The notes beneath the pieces are model-generated. The model saw nothing but the letters and a program-made list of their open reading frames with translations. It was not told the DNA's origin and made no database searches. 6,466 bases of DNA from positions 309 through 6,774 of the forward strand of contig PMKG01000455.1 in assembly GCA_003157675.1 (NCBI GenBank). Reading direction: 5' to 3'. Of this stretch, positions 1 to 5,196 are shown in pieces. The DNA is from Acidobacteriota bacterium (lineage in GTDB: Bacteria > Acidobacteriota > Vicinamibacteria > Vicinamibacterales > Fen-181). How positions within the stretch are numbered: position 1 is the stretch's first letter; every line of letters begins with the position of its first letter. The translations under genes were made by a program, and so were the position numbers.

Positions 1-357
1 CCCCTCCGCTACCTGAATCACGCCCCGGTCAAGCCCCTGCTCGACCTCCCCCGCATGGCCGACATCGCCCAGGCGATGCTGCGCGACGCGCTCGACGCAT
101 TCGTCCGGCGCGACACGGCCCTGGCGCAGTCGGTGCTCGACCGCGACGACACGCTCGACGGACTCAAGACGACGATCAACCACGATCTGCTCGCCCTGAT
201 GTTGCAGGACCCCTCGGTCATCGAACCGGCCATGGAGTTGATCCTGATCTCCCGCCATCTCGAGCGGATCGGCGACCACGCCACCAACATCGCCGAGGAC
301 ATCATCTTCGTCGTCTCGGCGAAGGACGTGCGGCACGCGACCCCATCGGGGTCGTGA
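1..357 (+). CDS. phoU: PhoU, phosphate-signalling regulator (3' part only)
   Basis: The reading frame is open from the first base and ends at TGA 355-357, giving 118 C-terminal residues of a protein that is usually about 220-240 aa; the start lies outside the window. The sequence is all-helical in character and carries the PhoU signature near its end: SRHLERIGDHATNIAED, followed by IIFVV and DVRH. The Glu/Asp/Asn of this motif form one of the two metal-cluster sites of the family's duplicated three-helix bundles, so what is seen here is the second bundle. PhoU is a cytoplasmic protein that links the PstSCAB phosphate transporter to the PhoR/PhoB two-component system and restrains phosphate uptake and signalling. 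Pst or pho genes would be expected just upstream, but they are not visible. The tail after DVRH is short (about 7 residues). The family call is secure; regulation cannot be judged here. Confidence 0.95.
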   Translation, partial: PLRYLNHAPVKPLLDLPRMADIAQAMLRDALDAFVRRDTALAQSVLDRDDTLDGLKTTINHDLLALMLQDPSVIEPAMELILISRHLERIGDHATNIAEDIIFVVSAKDVRHATPSGS

Positions 358-359
358 CA

Positions 360-374
360 GGCGCCGCCGGCGCC
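360..374. other. Short GC hairpin after phoU
   Basis: GGCGCC, GCC, GGCGCC forms a six-base-pair stem with a three-base loop, starting three bases after the phoU stop. It could slow or end phoU transcription, but it is followed by AAATCCCTCC rather than a run of T, so it is not a textbook intrinsic terminator. In DNA this rich in G+C such a hairpin can arise by chance. Confidence 0.3.
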
Positions 375-405
375 AAATCCCTCCTCAAGGGCTTCGTACC
401 TGCCG

Positions 406-411
406 CATAAT
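406..411 (+). promoter_or_regulatory. -10-like box for yacG, leaderless geometry
   Basis: CATAAT matches five of six bases of TATAAT and sits in an otherwise GC-rich spacer. Six bases (412-417) separate it from the GTG start at 418, so the expected transcription start coincides with the start codon. I see no convincing -35 hexamer around 383-388 and no Shine-Dalgarno sequence close to the GTG. The same geometry recurs before the rhomboid gene and lon. Confidence 0.5.
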
Positions 412-417
412 GGTGCG

Positions 418-594
418 GTGAACGAGCCGCTGTGCGTGTATTGCCGGAAACGCCCGGTCGCGCAGGCCTGCCGTCCGTTCTGCAGCGAGCGGTGCAGGCT
501 GCTCGACCTGGCCAGGTGGGTGGACGGCGAGTACCGCATTCCCGGCACCGCGATCGATGAGCCGGACGATGAGGAGGCGACCGATGAGGAGTAG
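418..594 (+). CDS. yacG: YacG-like zinc-ribbon protein (DNA gyrase inhibitor family)
   Basis: This 58-residue frame starts at GTG 418 and stops at TAG 592-594. It has four zinc-ligand cysteines at about residues 6, 9, 22 and 26 (CxxC, 12 residues, CxxxC). The second pair lies in RPFCSERCRLLDLARW, followed by DGEYRIPG, which is the hallmark of the YacG/DUF329 family. The C-terminus is very acidic (DEPDDEEATDEE). E. coli YacG binds GyrB and inhibits gyrase; that role is carried over here from the family and is not shown by the sequence. GTG 418 is chosen because it is the only sensible start before the first Cys pair. ATG 410 is out of frame and stops after three codons. The gene has no clear Shine-Dalgarno sequence and is probably read from a leaderless transcript. 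Its end overlaps the start of the M28 gene by 11 bases, so the two are probably co-transcribed. Confidence 0.9.
   Translation: MNEPLCVYCRKRPVAQACRPFCSERCRLLDLARWVDGEYRIPGTAIDEPDDEEATDEE
571..577 (+). promoter_or_regulatory. Strong Shine-Dalgarno deciding the M28 start
   Basis: GAGGAGG lies inside the 3' end of yacG, six bases before ATG 584. It argues for 584 as the true start of the M28 gene rather than in-frame ATG 557 or 569, and for translational coupling to yacG. Confidence 0.7.
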
Positions 595-1510
595 CGTGGT
601 CGTGGGGATGCTCTGGATGCTGACCGTAGCCGTCGCGATGGCCGCTGCGCCTGCCCCGCCGAAGTTCGACGGCGGCCGCGCCTACGAGTACCTGCGGCAG
701 GTCGTCGCGTTCGGCCCGAGGCCCGCCGGCTCGCCGGCCCTCGAATCGACCCGCCAGTACATCAAGAAGCAACTGGCCGAGGCCGGCATTCAGGTCATCG
801 AGCAGCCGTTCGACGCCGACACGCCCATCGGCCGAGTCCACATGGTGAACCTCGTCGCGCGGATCCCGGGCGCTTCACCGGACCGGATTGTTTTCGCCGG
901 CCACTACGACACCAAGCTGTTCCGTGAATTCCGCTTCGTCGGCGCCAACGACGCCGGGTCGAGCACGGCGTTCCTGATCGAGTGGGGACGGGTGCTGAAG
1001 GCGCGGAAGAACCCGCTCACGACCGAGCTGCTGTTCCTCGACGGTGAGGAGGCCACGTTGCCCGAGTGGGATACGGCGACCAAGGACCACACGTATGGCA
1101 GCCGGCACTACGTCGAGGCGGCGCAGAAGGACAAGTCGCTCTCGAGCCTGCGCGCGATGATCCTCGTGGACATGATCGGCGACCGCGACCTCAACATCCG
1201 GCGCGAGTCGGCCTCGTCCTCGTGGCTGACAGACGCGATCTGGGCGGCGGCCAAGCGCCTGAAGTACGGCGACGTGTTTCTCGACCAGACCGAGGCCATC
1301 GAGGACGACCATATCCCGTTCCTCGACGCCGGCGTCCCGGCCGTGGACATCATCGACGGCCCGGGATCCTATCCGCCGTGGCACACGGCCGGCGACACGC
1401 TCGACAAGGTGAGCGCCCGGAGCCTCCAGGTTGTCGGGGACGTGCTCTACGAGGCGCTGCCGACTATCGAGAAGCGCGCGGCGGCCCGCCCCGGCCGCGC
1501 CGGGTTCTAG
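584..1510 (+). CDS. Secreted M28-family metalloenzyme, glutaminyl-cyclase-like
   Basis: This is a 308-residue protein when started at ATG 584, which follows a strong ribosome site. That start gives a clean Sec signal peptide (basic MR, hydrophobic residues about 5-20, then AMAAA-PAP). The mature protein has the M28 zinc fold. GHYDTK holds His107 and Asp109, and GANDAGSS holds Asp123. LDGEEA holds Glu155 and Glu156, LVDMIGD holds Asp196, and PPWHTAGDT holds His267. Several details fit glutaminyl-peptide cyclotransferases better than aminopeptidases: GHYDTK, the DGEEA block followed by a Trp and YGSRH, EDDHIPFL (residues 240-247), and Trp266 just before the last zinc His. Such enzymes turn N-terminal Gln of exported proteins into pyroglutamate. 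A plain M28 aminopeptidase remains possible. It is likely periplasmic or secreted. It overlaps yacG upstream, and its 3' end overlaps the convergent zinc-ribbon gene by 47 bases. Confidence 0.85.
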   Translation: MRSSVVVGMLWMLTVAVAMAAAPAPPKFDGGRAYEYLRQVVAFGPRPAGSPALESTRQYIKKQLAEAGIQVIEQPFDADTPIGRVHMVNLVARIPGASPDRIVFAGHYDTKLFREFRFVGANDAGSSTAFLIEWGRVLKARKNPLTTELLFLDGEEATLPEWDTATKDHTYGSRHYVEAAQKDKSLSSLRAMILVDMIGDRDLNIRRESASSSWLTDAIWAAAKRLKYGDVFLDQTEAIEDDHIPFLDAGVPAVDIIDGPGSYPPWHTAGDTLDKVSARSLQVVGDVLYEALPTIEKRAAARPGRAGF

Positions 1511-1889
1511 ACCACCACAGGGCCGCCAGGACGAGTCCCGGGGCCAGTTCCACCGACGTCCAGCCCCACGCCGCCCGCAGCCCTTCGCTCCGGGCGGCGC
1601 TCATCACCTGGTCCATGTCGGCGCGCGGCCCGTGCCCGTCGGCGAACGCCTGCTGGCGGTCGACGTAGATGCGCTCGCCGCGCGTGATGTGCGCGTCGAA
1701 CACGGTGTTCCACACGACGACGCCGCCGGCCAGCCACACGGCGGCAACCAGCCACACGACCTTCCGTGCCCTGCGCCGCCCATCGGCCAGAACGGCCGGC
1801 TTCACGGTGGGTTCGGCCGTCGCCTGGCCGCAACGGAAGCAGACCAGCGCCTTGTCCGCGATCTCGGTTCCACAAGACTTGCAAATCAT
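1464..1889 (-). CDS. Zinc-ribbon membrane protein of unknown function
   Basis: I do not recognise this 141-residue protein as a named family. It begins MICKSCGTEIADKALVCFRC, a zinc ribbon with CxxC pairs at residues 3/6 and 17/20. A basic stretch (GRRRARK, 37-43) leads into one clear transmembrane helix (about 44-62). A soluble part of roughly 50 residues with several charged residues follows, then a second, weaker hydrophobic segment (about 113-126) and a basic tail. The ribbon and basic stretch are probably cytoplasmic and the middle part periplasmic. ATG 1889 is chosen because the ribbon starts directly there; a GTG at 1913 would add eight residues and overlap znuB. The gene starts seven bases after the znuB stop, with no strong Shine-Dalgarno sequence, so it is probably the last gene of the metal-uptake operon. 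Its last 15 codons lie opposite the end of the M28 gene and encode a low-complexity Arg/Gly/Pro tail. Confidence 0.75.
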   Translation of the reverse strand: MICKSCGTEIADKALVCFRCGQATAEPTVKPAVLADGRRRARKVVWLVAAVWLAGGVVVWNTVFDAHITRGERIYVDRQQAFADGHGPRADMDQVMSAARSEGLRAAWGWTSVELAPGLVLAALWWSRTRRGRGGPPRASR

Positions 1890-1896
1890 CGACTGA

Positions 1897-2736
1897 TCAC
1901 GAGGAAAGGGCACGGACGAGCGGTTTGAGGCCGGCCATCAGGGCCAGCGCGACGCCGAACGTGCATACGATGGTGGCCCCGGTGGGCAGGTCCAGTTTCA
2001 GCGACAGGAAGACGCCGACCGCCGACACGACCGTGCCCATCGTCCAGCCGATGGCCAGGCGGCGGCCGATCCGCTCCGAGTAGAGCATGGCCGCCACCGA
2101 GGGCACGATCAGATAGCAGAACACGAGAAGCACGCCGGCAATCGACACCGACGAGGTGACGACGAATCCGAACGACGCGTAGAAGAGGAAGTCCCACAGG
2201 CGGACCGACACGCCCGGGAGGTCGTCGCGGCCATGGCTCATCGAGATGGCGAGGAACTTCCTGCGGAAGACGAAATGGAACAGCCCGATCCCGCCGTACA
2301 GCAGCGCCGTCCGTCCCACCTCCGGCCACGACACGGCCAGGATGTTCCCGACGAGCATGTCCTTGAGATGCTCGCTCTCGGAGGTCGCCTTGCTCATGGC
2401 CAGGATCGCGGCGGCCGAGGCGACGGCGTAGCAGATGCCGATGATCGCTTCCTGGGGGATCCGGGCCTTCTGGCCGCGGATGGTCGAGAAGACGGCCGCG
2501 CCGATGAAGGTGAATCCGAGGCTGACCCAGTACACGAACGGCGCGTGCGGGTCGCCGCCGGCTTGGGGCAGCAGCAGCGCGATGGTGGCGCCGAGGGCCG
2601 CAATCTGCGCGAGCGACAGGTCCACGAAGATGACGCCGCGCTCGACGACGTGGACCCCGAGGTAGGCGTGGATGCCGGTGAGGATCAGGCTGGCGACGAA
2701 CGGCGCCGCCAGGAACTGCAGGATCGTCAGGTCCAT
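1897..2736 (-). CDS. znuB: Metal ABC transporter permease (ZnuB/ABC-3 family)
   Basis: This 279-residue, very hydrophobic inner-membrane protein has about eight predicted helices, the usual size for the family. Family landmarks include HVVERGVIFVDLSLAQIAALG (residues about 29-49, the conserved stretch after the first helix), the GNILAVSW block in the middle, and GVLLVFCYLIVPSVAAML near the C-terminus. It should form the membrane channel of a zinc or manganese importer fed by the binding protein encoded 13 bases upstream. ATG 2736 gives a start directly before the first hydrophobic segment; only a weak purine-rich stretch precedes it. The symbol reflects the family and the neighbour; the metal is not proven by sequence. 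The cognate ABC ATPase (ZnuC type) is not encoded beside it, although it normally would be. Confidence 0.9.
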   Translation of the reverse strand: MDLTILQFLAAPFVASLILTGIHAYLGVHVVERGVIFVDLSLAQIAALGATIALLLPQAGGDPHAPFVYWVSLGFTFIGAAVFSTIRGQKARIPQEAIIGICYAVASAAAILAMSKATSESEHLKDMLVGNILAVSWPEVGRTALLYGGIGLFHFVFRRKFLAISMSHGRDDLPGVSVRLWDFLFYASFGFVVTSSVSIAGVLLVFCYLIVPSVAAMLYSERIGRRLAIGWTMGTVVSAVGVFLSLKLDLPTGATIVCTFGVALALMAGLKPLVRALSS

Positions 2737-2749
2737 GATCGGTCTGCCG

Positions 2750-3682
2750 CTACTTCCCGCTCACCTGCTTGAACGCCGTCGTCAGCATGTTGATATCGTA
2801 ATCGAACAGCTTCAGATAGTCCGTAGTCTCCTTCTCTCCGCCGACCGACGGCGCCATCACTAGTACCTTCGCGCCCGTGTCGCGCGCGATGGCGTCCGGC
2901 GTCTTGAGGTCGAAGTACGGCTCGACCAGCATGATCTTCACCCCCTGCCGTTTCATCTCCTGCATGAGTTCCAGGGTATGGCTCGGCGACGGGGGGATGC
3001 CGGGGCGGGGCTCGATGTAGGCGACCACGTCGAGGCCGAAACGCTCGGCGAAGTTCGGCCACGACCGGTGGTAGGTGACGATCTTCATGCCCCGGTACGG
3101 CGCCATCTCTCCGTCCCACCGCTTCTCCGCCGCGGAGAGCCGCCTGTCGAAGTCGGCATAGTGCGCCGCGAACGAGGCGGCGTCGCCCGGGCTCATCTCC
3201 GCGAGCTTCTTCTCGATCGCCTGCGCGATGCGCCGGCCGTTGTCGGGGTCGAGCCAGTAGTGCGGGTTTCCGAGCGGGTGGACGTCGCCCATCGCACGCG
3301 TCACCTGGCCGGTCGGCAGTTCCAGGATCCGCGCCGTCAACGACGCGTCGAGGTAGCCGGCGGCGCCGGGCTGAATCTTCGAGTTCCGGCTCTGGGTGAT
3401 GAGCGGCGGCAGCCAGCCGATCTCGAGCTCGCGCCCGACGACGATGAGCAGATCGGCGCGATTGAGCTTGAGGATGAAGCTCGGCTTCGGTTCGACGAAG
3501 TGCGGGTCCTGGTAGCCGCGCGCGAGGGAATCGACCTCGACCCGGTCGCCGCCGACCTCGCGCGCCAGCGCGGCCAGGTCCTCGGTGGCCGTCACGATGT
3601 TGATCTTCCCGCCCGCGCAGGCCGGGCGGGCGCCGGCCAGCATCAACGCGGCGGCGACGAAAAGAGAGAAGCGGTTATGCAT
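2750..3682 (-). CDS. znuA: Zinc/manganese ABC transporter substrate-binding protein (ZnuA-like)
   Basis: This is a 310-residue cluster A-I binding protein. It has a Sec signal peptide (hydrophobic residues 6-18, likely cleavage after ACA at residue 23); there is no convincing lipobox. The metal-site histidines are visible: His61 in QDPHFVEPKPS, His141 in GNPHYWLDP and His205 in TYHRSWPNF. The long helix of the family fits residues about 150-190. The His/Asp-rich loop of many zinc-specific ZnuA proteins is missing. The stretch expected to carry the C-terminal Asp ligand reads VLVMAPSVGG, with no acidic residue at that place. It captures metal in the periplasm and hands it to the permease encoded 13 bases downstream. 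ATG 3682 is supported by AGAGGA six bases upstream. Zinc is my best guess for the metal, from the three His; manganese cannot be excluded. Confidence 0.9.
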   Translation of the reverse strand: MHNRFSLFVAAALMLAGARPACAGGKINIVTATEDLAALAREVGGDRVEVDSLARGYQDPHFVEPKPSFILKLNRADLLIVVGRELEIGWLPPLITQSRNSKIQPGAAGYLDASLTARILELPTGQVTRAMGDVHPLGNPHYWLDPDNGRRIAQAIEKKLAEMSPGDAASFAAHYADFDRRLSAAEKRWDGEMAPYRGMKIVTYHRSWPNFAERFGLDVVAYIEPRPGIPPSPSHTLELMQEMKRQGVKIMLVEPYFDLKTPDAIARDTGAKVLVMAPSVGGEKETTDYLKLFDYDINMLTTAFKQVSGK

Positions 3683-3688
3683 CGATGT

Positions 3689-3694
3689 TCCTCT
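3689..3694 (-). promoter_or_regulatory. Shine-Dalgarno of znuA
   Basis: On the minus strand AGAGGA lies six bases before ATG 3682. It stands just downstream, on the mRNA, of the heptamer repeats, so ribosomes can enter znuA independently of the porin gene. Confidence 0.6.
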
Positions 3695-3702
3695 TCGCCA
3701 GC

Positions 3703-3730
3703 CGACTCGCGGCTCGCGACTTGCGGCCCG
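3703..3730. repeat. Heptanucleotide array A (four 7-bp units)
   Basis: Plus-strand units are CGACTCG, CGGCTCG, CGACTTG and CGGCCCG, followed by a partial unit CGAC (3731-3734). The units alternate so that the array can also be read as two 14-bp copies. It begins about 20 bases upstream of the znuA start, lies inside the presumed porin-znuA transcript, and is not coding. Confidence 0.75.
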
Positions 3731-3736
3731 CGACGT

Positions 3737-3746
3737 TGGGGCCCCA
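3737..3746. repeat. 10-bp perfect palindrome between the two heptamer arrays
   Basis: TGGGGCCCCA is a perfect palindrome sitting exactly between array A and array B. It could be a protein site or just a junction; with no loop it makes a poor RNA hairpin. Confidence 0.4.
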
Positions 3747-3795
3747 CCCTGAGCCTTGAGCCCTGAGCCTCTTGCCTTGAGCCCTGAGCCCTCCT
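3747..3795. repeat. Heptanucleotide array B (seven 7-bp units)
   Basis: Plus-strand units in order are CCCTGAG, CCTTGAG, CCCTGAG, CCTCTTG, CCTTGAG, CCCTGAG and CCCTCCT, with no bases between them. A 17-base stretch is repeated exactly (3753-3769 and 3774-3790). The array runs up to and into the porin stop codon (TAG read from 3796 to 3794). The mix of two main variants and degenerate units is typical of slipped-strand heptamer arrays found between genes. Confidence 0.8.
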
Positions 3796-5110
3796 AGAAC
3801 GGATGGGCTCCGTGGGCTCCAATCGAAAACAAGAACTGGAACAGGAACTCGTTCGCCGTCACTCCTTCAGCGTAGCGCGTCCGGCGCAATTGTCCTCGCA
3901 CCTGGCTGAACTCGCTCGGCCAGTATGTGAGAATCACCGAGCCTCCTTTGTCGGTCAGCGTCGGGTCGGTCGCGCGATCGGCGTAGTCGAGCCGCACCCC
4001 GCCAAACCACCGCTCGGCCAGCTGGTACTCGCCGGACACGTAGGCGCCGAACGACTCGGGCTTCCCCGTCAGCTCGCTGCGCCGGCTCCACACGAGCTCG
4101 GTGCGCGCGAGGAACCGGTGATAGAGCGCCATCCGGAGCGGGCGGTAACGGAACGTCGCGTCGATGCCGATGAGCCGGGTCGTCGAATCCGGCGAGAAGC
4201 CGTTGTGCCCGTAGGCCACCGAGGCGCCGAGGTCGACGTTGGCCGCCTCGCTCAGGTCCTGGTAGCCCCGAAGGTGGCCGACGTAGGTCAGGTCGCCTCG
4301 CGAGGGAGCGTGGAAGATCGCCGACTCGCCACGATAGGCCTCGGCCGTCGCCTCGAGGAACATAAAGCGGTTCGGGATCAGTCGCGCGACCGACAGGCCC
4401 GCGTCCGAGATGCCGTCCTCGCCGCCGACCAGGTTCTCGGTCATGAGCGGTCGGTCGGTCCACGGCAGCACGTGGTTGTGCATCTGATTGACCTTGCCGA
4501 ACGCGCTGTGGAGCTTGCCGACCTTGAGAAGGAACCCGCCTGGCAGGGACGTGAAGGTGAGGTACCCCTCCTCGACGTTGATGCCGCCGTCCGGCCCGAG
4601 CGTCAGGAAGAAGTCGGCTCGCGCGTACGGATCGACCACCGCCTGGAACGAGAGTTCCGTCTCGTGCATCTCGAGGGCCGAGGACGTGGGAGCCACCCGG
4701 TTGTGCCCGGCGGCGCCGAGGAAGTCGCCGATGACCGCGATGTCCGGGTTGAAGACCTTCGAGAGGGCGGCCGAGGGCGGCGCGACCGGCGCTTCAGGCG
4801 CGGCGGGCGCTGCGGCCGGAGTCGGCGCGGGCTTGGCCGCCTCCATGGCCGTGAGCTTGGCGTCCAGCGCGGCCAGCCGGTCGGCGTACTGCTGCTTCAC
4901 CGCGTCGAACTCCTGGCGCAGGCGATCGAGCTCGGCGCGCAGCGCCTGCGCCGACTGGTCGGCCTGGCCCGCCGCGGGCTGGGGCGGGGCCTGCGTCCCG
5001 GCCTGGGCGCCGGCCTGTGTCCCACCCGCCTGCTGTGCCGACGCCGGCGGCACGGCGGCGAGGAGAACCGTCGCGGCGCCAATCGCCATCACCCGCATGA
5101 ATCTCGGCAT
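3794..5110 (-). CDS. Outer-membrane porin-like protein of a metal-uptake operon
   Basis: This 438-residue protein has a Sec signal peptide (hydrophobic residues 7-20, likely cleavage after ASA at residue 25). A Gln/Ala/Gly-rich stretch to about residue 50 is followed by a coiled coil with Leu heptads (about 52-92, from QSAQALRAEL to KLTAMEAAK), a Pro/Ala linker (about 93-113) and a long beta-barrel region (about 119-438). The barrel part has alternating hydrophobic/polar strands with many aromatic residues. The chain ends in GAHGAHPF, and a terminal Phe is the usual signal for the barrel assembly machine. Several His stand in likely loops (EMHETE, QMHNHVLPW, GAHGAH). The coiled coil before a barrel resembles phosphate-selective-porin-like proteins. 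Its place before znuA and znuB suggests it admits metal through the outer membrane, which is inference from context. ATG 5110 has GGAG seven bases upstream and a TATAAT box further up. Confidence 0.8.
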   Translation of the reverse strand: MPRFMRVMAIGAATVLLAAVPPASAQQAGGTQAGAQAGTQAPPQPAAGQADQSAQALRAELDRLRQEFDAVKQQYADRLAALDAKLTAMEAAKPAPTPAAAPAAPEAPVAPPSAALSKVFNPDIAVIGDFLGAAGHNRVAPTSSALEMHETELSFQAVVDPYARADFFLTLGPDGGINVEEGYLTFTSLPGGFLLKVGKLHSAFGKVNQMHNHVLPWTDRPLMTENLVGGEDGISDAGLSVARLIPNRFMFLEATAEAYRGESAIFHAPSRGDLTYVGHLRGYQDLSEAANVDLGASVAYGHNGFSPDSTTRLIGIDATFRYRPLRMALYHRFLARTELVWSRRSELTGKPESFGAYVSGEYQLAERWFGGVRLDYADRATDPTLTDKGGSVILTYWPSEFSQVRGQLRRTRYAEGVTANEFLFQFLFSIGAHGAHPF

Positions 5111-5117
5111 GTCTGGG

Positions 5118-5121
5118 CTCC
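5118..5121 (-). promoter_or_regulatory. Shine-Dalgarno of the porin gene
   Basis: GGAG on the minus strand, seven bases before ATG 5110, supports that start over the nearby in-frame ATG codons 12 and 21 bases further in. Confidence 0.55.
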
Positions 5122-5140
5122 GGAATGTCGTGAAGATCAG

Positions 5141-5146
5141 ATTATA
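5141..5146 (-). promoter_or_regulatory. Promoter -10 box of the porin-znuAB operon
   Basis: Read on the minus strand this is a perfect TATAAT, preceded by CA. The predicted transcription start is near 5134, giving a short leader of about 24 bases that contains the GGAG ribosome site. A weak -35 candidate, CCGACA, lies 19 bases upstream of the box. I looked for a Zur- or Fur-like AT-rich inverted repeat overlapping the box and found none that convinced me. Confidence 0.6.
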
Positions 5147-5184
5147 TGCCCGGGCCGGCCAGCTCTGTCGGGGCAGTCGTACCG

Positions 5185-5190
5185 TATACT
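5185..5190 (+). promoter_or_regulatory. -10 box of the rhomboid gene, leaderless geometry
   Basis: TATACT matches five of six consensus bases and ends six bases before GTG 5197, so the predicted mRNA begins at the start codon. No Shine-Dalgarno sequence and no good -35 hexamer are seen. It is divergent from the porin promoter, with 38 bases between the two -10 boxes, so polymerases on the two promoters would compete for the same DNA. Confidence 0.6.
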
Positions 5191-5196
5191 CGTGGC

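Noticed and set aside
557..583. Longer M28 start at ATG 557
   Set aside because: It adds nine residues rich in Arg before the signal peptide and lacks a ribosome site, while ATG 584 has GAGGAGG six bases upstream.
302..841. Minus-strand open frames opposite phoU, yacG and the start of the M28 gene
   Set aside because: Their products are Arg/Ser/Pro-rich without domains, while the plus strand explains the whole stretch with three recognisable proteins.
1890..1913. GTG 1913 as start of the zinc-ribbon protein
   Set aside because: It adds eight residues before the zinc ribbon and overlaps znuB without a better ribosome site; ATG 1889 is simpler, though not proven.
3703..3795. CRISPR-like array between the porin gene and znuA
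   Set aside because: The units are 7 bp, directly abutting and without unique spacers, so this is a short tandem repeat and not a CRISPR.
5146..5196. Longer rhomboid start at ATG 5146
   Set aside because: It would place the TATACT box inside the gene and adds residues unlike the family; MIPLRD at GTG 5197 is the typical N-terminus.
5111..5196. Possible Zur or Fur operator in the porin promoter region
   Set aside because: The AT-rich patch around 5136-5147 is accounted for by the -10 box and shows no convincing inverted repeat.
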